Origin: Phosphoribacter sp044220725
GTDB taxonomy: Bacteria; Actinomycetota; Actinomycetes; Actinomycetales; Dermatophilaceae
DNA: 19,654 nt
Direction: 5' to 3'
Assembly: GCA_044220725.1 (NCBI GenBank)
Contig: JBGAQN010000085.1
Coordinates: 1 to 19,654, forward strand
The position numbers and the translations under genes were made by a program. How positions within the stretch are numbered: position 1 is the first letter of the stretch; every line of letters starts with the position of its first letter. Under the pieces are notes generated by a model. That model was not told the origin of the DNA, made no database searches, and saw only the letters and a program-made list of their open reading frames with translations. Below are positions 8,104-14,431 of this stretch, piece by piece.

Positions 8104-8787
8104 ATGTTCGGCACCCCGACTGCGCAGAACCAGCGCCTGCGCGCCCTGCGTTCGGCGCGGCCCGGACCCCTGCGCGACTATCTGCAGGCCCCGTTTCCTG
8201 ATGAGGGCACCGAAGTCGGGGACCTGCCGCTGCTGGCCGTCGACCTGGAGACCACGGGACTGCACCCCAAACGTGATCGGCTGCTGTCGATCGGTTTCGT
8301 TCCCATTGACGGGTTGTCCATCGACTTGGCCGGCGCCCGGCGCTTCGTCGTCCAATCCCCCGTGGGCGTCGGGCAGAGCGCGGCCATTCACGGCCTGACC
8401 GACGACACCGTCGCGGCCGGCACACCAATCGAGGAGGCCCTCCCGGAGGTTCTCGAGGCCCTGCGTGGCCGGGTGCTGCTCGCCCATTACACCGACATCG
8501 AGGAGCGTTTCCTCTCGGCAGCGTGCGAACGGGTCTATGGCTCCCGGATGCCGGTGACCCGCATCGACACCCTCGAAGTCCACCGACGGATCATCGTCGG
8601 CTGGGGGGAGGCTCCGATGCGCCTGTCGTTGCGGCTGTGGGCAGCTCGCGAGCGCTACGGCCTGCCGAGCTACCGTGCCCACGAGTGCCTCATCGACGCC
8701 ATCGCCTGCGGCGAGCTCTTCCTGGCTCAGGTCGCGGAGCTGCGCTCGCGCGGTGACCGGGTCACCTTGGCCAGCCTGCTGTCCTGA
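8104..8787 (+). CDS. DEDDh 3'-5' exonuclease (DnaQ-like)
   Basis: Protein of 227 residues with an exonuclease fold. Exo I is VDLETTG (Asp47, Glu49), and Exo III is AHECLIDAIA (His193, Asp198), which makes it the DEDDh class. The Exo II motif, normally HNxxFDxxFL, reads HYTDIEERFL, so Glu133 stands where the metal-binding Asp usually is. The first 40 residues form a basic extension upstream of the fold. It begins 8 nt after the stop of the cNMP/CBS/DUF294 gene, without a clear Shine-Dalgarno, so translation is probably coupled. The pairing suggests that the two proteins work together, possibly in nucleotide or RNA turnover rather than as a polymerase proofreading subunit. Confidence 0.87.
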   Translation: MFGTPTAQNQRLRALRSARPGPLRDYLQAPFPDEGTEVGDLPLLAVDLETTGLHPKRDRLLSIGFVPIDGLSIDLAGARRFVVQSPVGVGQSAAIHGLTDDTVAAGTPIEEALPEVLEALRGRVLLAHYTDIEERFLSAACERVYGSRMPVTRIDTLEVHRRIIVGWGEAPMRLSLRLWAARERYGLPSYRAHECLIDAIACGELFLAQVAELRSRGDRVTLASLLS

Positions 8788-8849
8788 CTCCACCCCGGGC
8801 CAGCCCGGCCCATCCCCCGCCCGCCTCCGGGAGCGCGAGCGCAGGACGC

Positions 8850-9152
8850 TTATCGGAACGAGCCCTGAGGTGGCCGGGTATGCCGGTGCCGCCAGCAGGC
8901 GGTGTGCCAGTGCCGACGCTGCTCAGCTCCGCCGATGCCGTCGGCCGGCCAGACGACGACANNNNNNNNNNNNNNNNNNNNNNNNNNNNNNNNNNNNNNN
9001 NNNNNNGCCACGCCGGACTTGGCGGCCGGCGGGCCCACCGGCCGGACGAACCACTCCCGACCGGCATAGTCAGCTCGGGTGGGGGCGCCTGCGGTGGCCC
9101 GGGCCAGGTCCAGGGGCGCAACCCCGTCACGGCGGCGATTGGCTCGAGGCAT
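8850..9152 (-). CDS. Conserved small actinobacterial protein, interrupted by an assembly gap
   Basis: The N-terminus MPRANRRRDGVAPLDLAR and the C-terminal half VVVWPADGIGGAEQRRHWHTACW match a small actinobacterial family often labelled ATP/GTP-binding protein, of unproven function. From memory of that family, the missing central part carries a CPGC-type motif that would form a zinc ribbon. The 45 Ns (8962-9006) equal 15 codons, so the frame is preserved on both sides and the gene is probably intact in the organism. Total length would be 100 residues. The ATG at 9152 is preceded by GAGAAT plus 6 nt (leaderless geometry) and also by GGGAG at a slightly long distance. It is convergent with the exonuclease gene. 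Confidence 0.7.
   Translation of the reverse strand: MPRANRRRDGVAPLDLARATAGAPTRADYAGREWFVRPVGPPAAKSGVXXXXXXXXXXXXXXXXVVVWPADGIGGAEQRRHWHTACWRHRHTRPPQGSFR
8962..9006. other. Assembly gap, 45 Ns
   Basis: Unresolved bases inside the small minus-strand gene. The length is a multiple of three and close to that expected for the missing family segment, so the gap size looks realistic rather than arbitrary. Confidence 0.99.
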
Positions 9153-9252
9153 GACCAGATTCTCCCAGCTGCAGGGATCGGCGGGCACCCACGCCCGCTG
9201 CCCGCGACACGCGTGCCCGGCTCCAGCTCTTGGACTTCCAGCGAGGGCAAAA

Positions 9253-9287
9253 GTATGCCGCCCGCGCGAGGTGAGCGGGCGGCATAC
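9253..9287 (-). terminator. GGCATAC-type terminator after the dehydrogenase gene
   Basis: GTATGCCGCCCGC (9253-9265) and GCGGGCGGCATAC (9275-9287) are perfect 13-bp arms with a 9-nt loop, starting 19 nt beyond the dehydrogenase stop on the minus strand. The arms are the same 13-mers as in the palindrome at 1483-1512, in the opposite order. Confidence 0.75.
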
Positions 9288-9306
9288 CGGAGGCGGTTCG
9301 GGGCGA

Positions 9307-11085
9307 TCAGGCGTAGGTGCGGAACCCGCGCTTGGTCTTGCGGCCCAGGTAGCCGGCCGTGACAAGGTGCTCCAGCAGCGGGGCGGGCGCAAAGCCGGGC
9401 TCGCGGAACTCCATGTAGAGCTCCCGCTGGATCGCCAGGGACACATCCAGCCCGACGACGTCAAGCAGCTCGAAGGGACCCATGGGATAGCCACAGCCAG
9501 CCTTCATCGCGGTGTCGATGTCGTCGGCCGTGGCGTAGTGCGCCTCTAGCATTCGGATCGCGTCGTTGAGGTAGGGGAACAACAACGCGTTGACAATGAA
9601 ACCGGACCGGTCGCCACACTGCACCGGCACCTTGCCGACCTTGCGGGACAGAGCGACGACCGTCGCGGTGACCGCCGGGTCGGTGGCCACCGTCGAGACC
9701 ACTTCGACGAGCTTCATCACCTGAGCCGGGTTGAAGAAGTGCATCCCGATGACGTCGCCGGGACGGCTGGTGACGTTGGCGCACTGGATGATCGGCAGGG
9801 ACGATGTTGTCGTCGCGAGGATGGCACCGGGCTTGCAGATCCGGTCTAGGTCGCGGAAGAGCTCCTGTTTGATCGCCAGGTCCTCTGCGATGGCTTCGAC
9901 GACGATGTCGACGTCCGCCAGGGCCTCGCGCTCGGTCGCCCCCGTGAGCCGACCGGTGACCGCATCGGCGGCCTCCTGGGTGAGTTTGCCGCGCTCGATC
10001 ATTCGGGCCTGGCCCTTCTTGATCGAGGCAAGCACCCCATCGACCTTGTCCTGGCCCCGGGCGACATAGACCACGTTGTAACCCGCCTTGGCGAAGACCT
10101 CCATGATGCCGGTGGCCATCGTCCCCGAACCGACGACTCCGACCGTGGCAATCTTGGCCAGGCCCGGGTCCTCGGCGACGTCCGAGCGTGGTGTCTGTCC
10201 GTCGGCGATCACCTCGGAGCTGCCGGCAGCGGCATACGAATAGAAGCCACGCCCGCTCTTGCGGCCCTTGAGCCCCGCGTTGACCATCTGCTTGATGATC
10301 GGGCTGGGGGCGTGCAGCCGGTCGCGTCCCTGGTGGTACATCGTGTCGAGGATCTCGTATGCCGTGTCCAGGCCAATGAGGTCCATGAGCGCCAGCGGAC
10401 CCATCGGCAGCCCGCAGCCAAACCGCATGGCCGCGTCGAGGTCCTCGCGGGTGGCATACCTCTGCTCATACATCGACACGGCATGGTTGAGGTAACCGAA
10501 CAACAAGGCGTTGGCGATGAAGCCGGCCTTGTCGCCGACGACGACGGGCTTCTTGCCCAGGCTTTCGGCCAGCGCCTTGACGTCGTTGAACACGTCGTCG
10601 GACGTGACGACGGTGCGAATGACCTCGACGAACTGCATGACCGTGGCCGGGTTGAAGAAGTGCATGCCGACAACTCGAGAGGGCTTCTTCGTCGCGACCG
10701 CAAGCTCAGTGACCGACAGCGACGAGGTGTTGGTGGCCAGGATCGCGTCGTCCGCCACGATGGCGTCCAAGGCCGCGAAGATTTGCTTCTTGAGATCAAG
10801 CTTCTCGGGCACCGCCTCGACGACCAACTCGCATTGGCCAAGGGCAGCCAAGTCAGTCCCGTAGCTGATCCGGGCATGCAGTGACTCGGCGTCGGCGGCG
10901 GCTAGCTTGCCGCGCCCGACCGCCCGGGCGGTGGACTTGGCAATGATGCCCGCTCCGCGGTCGAGGGCCGTCGGGTCGATCTCGACCGCAACGACCGAAT
11001 GCCCATTCCGGGCGAAGGTTTCGGCGATGCCTGCGCCCATCGTGCCGAGCCCGATGACGCCCACTGTGCTGAATTCGCGTGCCAT
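9307..11085 (-). CDS. Tandem 3-hydroxyacyl-CoA (3-hydroxybutyryl-CoA) dehydrogenase
   Basis: NAD(P)-dependent oxidation/reduction of 3-hydroxyacyl-CoA; in this context most likely acetoacetyl-CoA to 3-hydroxybutyryl-CoA. The 592-residue protein is a head-to-tail duplication of a dehydrogenase of about 285 residues. The first unit has IGLGTMG (11-17), TNTSS (118-122) and the His142-Glu154 dyad in GMHFFNPATVMQFVE. The second has VGSGTMA (318-324), TTTSS and His449-Glu461 in GMHFFNPAQVMKLVE. Both units appear catalytically competent, although the second has Thr for Asn in the NTSS motif. Such tandem enzymes are common in actinobacteria. ATG 11085 has no Shine-Dalgarno but follows GAGACT by 6 nt. 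Confidence 0.92.
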   Translation of the reverse strand: MAREFSTVGVIGLGTMGAGIAETFARNGHSVVAVEIDPTALDRGAGIIAKSTARAVGRGKLAAADAESLHARISYGTDLAALGQCELVVEAVPEKLDLKKQIFAALDAIVADDAILATNTSSLSVTELAVATKKPSRVVGMHFFNPATVMQFVEVIRTVVTSDDVFNDVKALAESLGKKPVVVGDKAGFIANALLFGYLNHAVSMYEQRYATREDLDAAMRFGCGLPMGPLALMDLIGLDTAYEILDTMYHQGRDRLHAPSPIIKQMVNAGLKGRKSGRGFYSYAAAGSSEVIADGQTPRSDVAEDPGLAKIATVGVVGSGTMATGIMEVFAKAGYNVVYVARGQDKVDGVLASIKKGQARMIERGKLTQEAADAVTGRLTGATEREALADVDIVVEAIAEDLAIKQELFRDLDRICKPGAILATTTSSLPIIQCANVTSRPGDVIGMHFFNPAQVMKLVEVVSTVATDPAVTATVVALSRKVGKVPVQCGDRSGFIVNALLFPYLNDAIRMLEAHYATADDIDTAMKAGCGYPMGPFELLDVVGLDVSLAIQRELYMEFREPGFAPAPLLEHLVTAGYLGRKTKRGFRTYA

Positions 11086-11091
11086 TGTGCG

Positions 11092-11097
11092 AGTCTC
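11092..11097 (-). promoter_or_regulatory. -10-like box of the dehydrogenase gene, leaderless geometry
   Basis: GAGACT on the minus strand, then 6 nt, then ATG 11085. It fits the NAGNNT pattern shared with TAGTCT (mce), CAGGAT (6212) and CAGGCT (17219). Confidence 0.4.
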
Positions 11098-11186
11098 GCA
11101 GGATCGGCCGGGACCGGGCTACCGAACACAGGGCGAGAGTCGTCACACCCGGCGTCACCGATGGCGTCGAAGGGCACAAACAAGCG

Positions 11187-11220
11187 CGTCCCGTATGCCG
11201 CGGGCGCGGCATACGGGACG
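11187..11220 (-). terminator. GGCATAC-type terminator after the DUF47 gene
   Basis: CGTCCCGTATGCCGC (11187-11201) and GCGGCATACGGGACG (11206-11220) form a perfect 15-bp stem with a 4-nt loop, 23 nt beyond the DUF47 stop on the minus strand and upstream of the dehydrogenase promoter. Confidence 0.75.
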
Positions 11221-11243
11221 TCTGCGGTGGTGGGTGGCCCGAG

Positions 11244-11942
11244 TCAGATCGTCTTGACGACGATGTCGTGCAGGCATCCGCCGGCGCCGGCCAACTTGTC
11301 TGCTGCGTTCGACATGTGCCGGTAGACCTCACGCTTCTTGAAGACGTCCATGACCTGACGCAGCGCGGCCGGGCCGCTGTGCCCGTCCATCGACTCCATG
11401 TCGGCAACCTGGTTCTCGACGTCGAAGAGCTCGGCCAGGGCGCGCCGGTAGGTCTTCTCGGTGTTGCGCTCGGCCTTCTTGGCCGCCTGAGCGAACCCCT
11501 CGGCACCGGCCGGAGCGGTCGAGAAGGTCTGGTATCCCTGGTTGAGCGACTCGGCACCGTCCTTGAGGTGCTGAGCCATCTCGAGGGTGTAGGCGTCGGG
11601 CACGACCCCGAGGACCTCCATCTCTCGGACCGTGGTCTTGCAGTAGTTGAGGATTTCGTCAATGGAGATCATCGCCCGGTAGAGGTCTTCCCGGTCCATC
11701 GGGGTGGAGAACGCCTGGTTGAGCTCGTCGACGTTGCGATCCTTGACCGAGTCGCCACGGTGTTCGAGCTCGCGGACCCGCAGCGCGGCCTCCTCCGAGC
11801 CGGACTCCATGTAGGAGACAAGGGCGCTCGTGGCATCCACGGCGAGGGCCGACTGCTCGGCGATCATGCCGACGAAGTCCGGGACCTTGGGGAAGATGCG
11901 GCCGACCACCTTGGACAGGGGGTTATTGGCGCTACCGCTCAT
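11244..11942 (-). CDS. DUF47 (PhoU-like) Pit accessory protein
   Basis: Cytoplasmic all-helical protein of 232 residues from the DUF47/PhoU-related family. Members are usually encoded beside Pit-type phosphate transporters and are thought to control them. Typical stretches include SEEAALRVRELEHRGDSVKD and FSTPMDREDLYRAMISIDEI, with regularly spaced acidic residues that could bind metal as in PhoU. The start at 11942 was chosen over an in-frame ATG 33 nt upstream because AGGAGG lies 8 nt before it. It is the third gene of the minus-strand unit pit N-half, pit C-half, DUF47, with 72 nt between it and the C-half. In many bacteria the order is reversed, with the DUF47 gene first. Confidence 0.88.
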   Translation of the reverse strand: MSGSANNPLSKVVGRIFPKVPDFVGMIAEQSALAVDATSALVSYMESGSEEAALRVRELEHRGDSVKDRNVDELNQAFSTPMDREDLYRAMISIDEILNYCKTTVREMEVLGVVPDAYTLEMAQHLKDGAESLNQGYQTFSTAPAGAEGFAQAAKKAERNTEKTYRRALAELFDVENQVADMESMDGHSGPAALRQVMDVFKKREVYRHMSNAADKLAGAGGCLHDIVVKTI

Positions 11943-12014
11943 GTCGTGTGCCTCCTGAATTGACCGGCTGCTCACCGGGTCTGGATGTGTGGGTGTGCGG
12001 GGGTCGAGCCGGGT

Positions 12015-12542
12015 TCAGCGGGTGAAGAGCAAGCTGACGAGATAGCAGATGACGCCGACAATCCCGGCGCCTGGGATGGTGATGAGCCACGTGGAAAGGA
12101 TTTCCTGGGCCTTGCCCCACCGGACCGCCTTGGCCCGGTCAGCGGTGCCGATGCCCATGATCGAGGAACTGACGACGTGGGTGGTCGACACCGGAGCGCC
12201 GAGGATCGACGCGCCGTAGATGACGGCGGCCGAGGTGAGTTGGGTGTCCAGAGCGTGCAGCGGGCGGACCTTGTAGATCCCGAAGCCGACGGTCCGCACG
12301 ATGCGCCAGCCACCGGACAGGATGCCCAGGGTGATCGCGGTGGCGCAGGTGAGGATGACCCAGAACGGCACCTTGAACTCGGTCAGCTGGCCGGAGAGCA
12401 CGAGGACGAGGGTGATGATGCCCATGCTCTTCTGGGCATCGTTGGCCCCGTGCGAGAAGGCCAGGAAGGCGGAGGTGACGAACTGCGAGCGCCGGAACCA
12501 CTTGTTGATGCTCGGCTTGGCCCGCGAGAACGCCCGCATCAT
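12015..12542 (-). CDS. pit: Inorganic phosphate transporter Pit, C-terminal half
   Basis: The ORF of 175 residues corresponds to the second inverted-repeat half of a Pit-family permease. It contains the signature AFSHGANDAQKSMGIITL (about 28-45), the motif GAPVSTTHVVSSSIMG and several hydrophobic segments. Its ATG overlaps the stop of the upstream ORF as ATGA (12539-12542), so the two are read in frames differing by one base. With the N-half it adds up to 344 residues, the size of a whole short Pit protein. Either a frameshift has split one gene, or the two halves are made by coupled termination-reinitiation. The halves would then pair in the membrane. A base-calling error is also possible. 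Confidence 0.8.
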   Translation of the reverse strand: MMRAFSRAKPSINKWFRRSQFVTSAFLAFSHGANDAQKSMGIITLVLVLSGQLTEFKVPFWVILTCATAITLGILSGGWRIVRTVGFGIYKVRPLHALDTQLTSAAVIYGASILGAPVSTTHVVSSSIMGIGTADRAKAVRWGKAQEILSTWLITIPGAGIVGVICYLVSLLFTR

Positions 12543-13048
12543 GAACTATGGAGCAACCAGCCGACGCCGAAGCCGATGAGCGGAGAGATGACCAGGCCGA
12601 TGAGGATCTTGGCCACGCCGTCCACCTTGCCGTGCGCCAGCTCGGCGAACCCCCACTTGACCGAGCCGGACCCAGCAGCCAACAGGGTCGCCCCGACCAG
12701 GCCGCCAACGAGAGCATGCGAGGACGAGGAGGGGATGCCGAACCACCAGGTCCCCAGGTTCCAGGTGATCGCCCCGATGATGCCGCACAGAACGATGATC
12801 ATTGCGGTCTGCTGCGGCAAGGGACTGACGTCGATGAACTTGCCGATGGTGTTGGCCACCGCAGTGCCGCCGAGAATCGGCCCGAGGAACTCGAACGTCG
12901 CGACGATGATGACCGCCTGAATCGGCGTCATGGCTCGCGAGGCGATCGTCGTGGCGATGATGTTCGAGGCGTCGTGGAAACCGTTGGTGTAGTCGAAGAT
13001 GACGACAAGGACGACTGCGACGGTTGCCAAGACGAGGACGGTGTTCAT
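12539..13048 (-). CDS. pit: Inorganic phosphate transporter Pit, N-terminal half
   Basis: The ORF of 169 residues matches the first half of a low-affinity, proton-coupled phosphate permease (PiT family). It includes the signature YTNGFHDASNIIATTIASRAMTP (split here as GFHDASN at about 23-29 and the following Ala/Thr-rich stretch), GTWWFGIPSSSSHALVGGL and about five hydrophobic segments. It ends WLLHSS and TGA, where full-length relatives continue into a basic loop. The protein would be membrane-inserted but lacks the second half, which is encoded by the overlapping downstream ORF. The ATG at 13048 has no direct Shine-Dalgarno; it overlaps the stop of a five-codon leader ORF. nucS is divergent across about 170 bp. 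Confidence 0.8.
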   Translation of the reverse strand: MNTVLVLATVAVVLVVIFDYTNGFHDASNIIATTIASRAMTPIQAVIIVATFEFLGPILGGTAVANTIGKFIDVSPLPQQTAMIIVLCGIIGAITWNLGTWWFGIPSSSSHALVGGLVGATLLAAGSGSVKWGFAELAHGKVDGVAKILIGLVISPLIGFGVGWLLHSS

Positions 13049-13062
13049 GCGCTGGCCACCAT
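13045..13062 (-). promoter_or_regulatory. Five-codon leader ORF coupled to pit
   Basis: ATG 13062 opens a five-codon ORF (MVASA). Its TGA overlaps the pit ATG (ATGA at 13048-13045). The only good ribosome site in the region, AAAGGAG (13078-13072), is 9 nt before this small ORF rather than before pit itself. Translation of pit may therefore depend on the leader. Confidence 0.4.
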
Positions 13063-13140
13063 AGCTTGTCGCTCCTTTGCGAGAAATTCACACGTCATTC
13101 AGACAACGCCCGCCAGTATGCCGTGCAGACACCAACCGGG

Positions 13141-13163
13141 CTAGGGGACGTAGGTCACCCTAG
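13141..13163. promoter_or_regulatory. Inverted repeat between pit and nucS
   Basis: CTAGGG (13141-13146) pairs with CCCTAG (13158-13163), and GAC pairs with GTC inside, around the loop GTAG with one bulged A. It sits in the divergent promoter region of pit and nucS and could be an operator. Confidence 0.35.
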
Positions 13164-13204
13164 CGACCTCGCAGGTACGACGGACAGGGTTGACGGACCG
13201 GCAC

Positions 13205-13210
13205 TACGCT
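13205..13210 (+). promoter_or_regulatory. -10-like box of nucS
   Basis: TACGCT lies 8 nt before the GTG start of nucS, which has no clear Shine-Dalgarno. The spacing is 2 nt longer than in the other leaderless candidates. Confidence 0.4.
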
Positions 13211-13218
13211 GGGCGGTC

Positions 13219-13914
13219 GTGCGTTTGGTCATCGCCCGTTGTGCCCTCGACTACGAGGGCCGCCTGCAAGCCCATCTCCCGTTGGCCGTGCGTCTCCTGC
13301 TGGTCAAGGCGGACGGATCGGTCCTCGTGCATAGCGACGGCGGGTCCTACAAGCCGCTCAACTGGATGGCCCCACCGTGTCTGACCACCGAGTCCGAGCC
13401 CGACGAGCAAGAACGGCAGGCCGGGGTCGTCGCGGTCTGGACAGTGCGGCATACCAAGTCCGGCGATGTCTTGCGCGTGCGCATCCACGAGGTCTTACAC
13501 GACAGCGCACACGACCTCGGGATCGACCCCGGGCTGGTCAAGGAGGGCGTCGAGTCCCACCTGCAGGCTCTTCTCGCGCAGCACATCCACACCCTTGGCG
13601 AGGGCTGGACGTTGGTGCGCCGCGAACACATGACCGCCATCGGCCCTGTCGACATCCTGGCCCGCGACGCCACCCGCGCGCACGTGGCCGTCGAGATCAA
13701 GCGGCGCGGTGACATCGATGGCGTCGAGCAACTCACCCGCTATCTGGCGCTGCTCAACCGCGATCCGCTCCTTGCGCCCGTGCGTGGCGTCTTCGCCGCC
13801 CAGGAGATCAAACCTCAGGCCCGGACCCTGGCAGAGGATCGCGGGATCCGTTGTGTCGTGCTCGATTACGACGCCCTGCGCGGCATCGACAACGCCGAGT
13901 CGCGGCTGTTCTGA
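13219..13914 (+). CDS. nucS: Mismatch-specific endonuclease NucS/EndoMS
   Basis: NucS makes staggered double-strand cuts at mismatches and replaces MutS/MutL repair in most actinobacteria. The 231 residues match the family. The N-terminal DNA-binding/dimerisation domain (VRLVIARC, LLLVKADGSVLVHSDGGSYKPLNWM) is followed by a PD-(D/E)XK nuclease domain with Asp145 (GPVDIL) and Glu159-x-Lys161 (VEIKRRG). The extreme C-terminus SRLF fits the beta-clamp-binding tail of NucS proteins. The GTG at 13219 is chosen because it gives the conserved VRLVIARC start; the reading frame is open much further upstream, but that part is not family-like. In many actinobacteria the gene lies near atpC and DUF2550, as here. 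Confidence 0.95.
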   Translation: MRLVIARCALDYEGRLQAHLPLAVRLLLVKADGSVLVHSDGGSYKPLNWMAPPCLTTESEPDEQERQAGVVAVWTVRHTKSGDVLRVRIHEVLHDSAHDLGIDPGLVKEGVESHLQALLAQHIHTLGEGWTLVRREHMTAIGPVDILARDATRAHVAVEIKRRGDIDGVEQLTRYLALLNRDPLLAPVRGVFAAQEIKPQARTLAEDRGIRCVVLDYDALRGIDNAESRLF

Positions 13915-13935
13915 CCAGTCGCGGCTGGCTGGTCA
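13912..13935. terminator. Shared hairpin between convergent genes
   Basis: TGACCAG (13912-13918) and CTGGTCA (13929-13935) form a 7-bp stem with a 10-nt loop. The left arm begins with the nucS stop codon, and the right arm ends with the complement of the stop of the opposing gene. The stem is short for a terminator. Confidence 0.4.
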
Positions 13936-14295
13936 CGGCTCGCGGGAGGAGTCCCAAGACGCCGAGTGCCGCTGGATGGGGATCGGGCCGGTGACCACGG
14001 CACAGGCCCGCCACCCATCCGAGTCCACTTCGAAGGCCAGCACGTCGTGCGGCTGCACCGTTCGCCCGACCTCGCGCAACCAGCCGGAGATGACCGCCGC
14101 CGGAGCCACGATGACGACCGCCTCGCCCCGGTGTCGGTCGACGATGTCGTCAAACCACCCCGGGTCGACGGAGTCAGCGGACGACACGGCATACCTGGCA
14201 GCGATCCGCTCCACCGCGGTGACCGAGTCCACCCGCGCCGAGGGCAGGTCGTCGCGGGCGAGGAACACCCGGGCGGGACACTGCAAGTCGCTCAT
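13933..14295 (-). CDS. Unknown small actinobacterial protein
   Basis: Protein of 120 residues that I cannot assign to a named family. It begins MSDLQCPARVFLARDD and has an alternating hydrophobic stretch, RGEAVVIVAPAAVISGWLREV (residues split as about 55-75), that looks like a beta-alpha unit. The middle, RTVQPHDVLAFEVDSDGW, is followed by a short polar tail. The overall pattern suggests a small alpha/beta fold without membrane segments or signal peptide. The start at 14295 is preceded by CATACT with an 8-nt spacer and no Shine-Dalgarno, so it may be leaderless; longer in-frame starts upstream run through unlikely sequence. It is convergent with nucS (18 nt apart) and lies between nucS and meaA, but its context does not reveal a role. 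Confidence 0.6.
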   Translation of the reverse strand: MSDLQCPARVFLARDDLPSARVDSVTAVERIAARYAVSSADSVDPGWFDDIVDRHRGEAVVIVAPAAVISGWLREVGRTVQPHDVLAFEVDSDGWRACAVVTGPIPIQRHSASWDSSREP

Positions 14296-14431
14296 ACCTA
14301 TCGAGTATGCGGTTCGCCGGGACACCGCGGGGGGTTGACCAGGCAATCGACAGACGACAGGAGCCCAACGGCAAGGTGAACCGTCGTGCGATTCGGCCGC
14401 CTCACCGGGCCAGAATCGCCGCCGACCCGGG

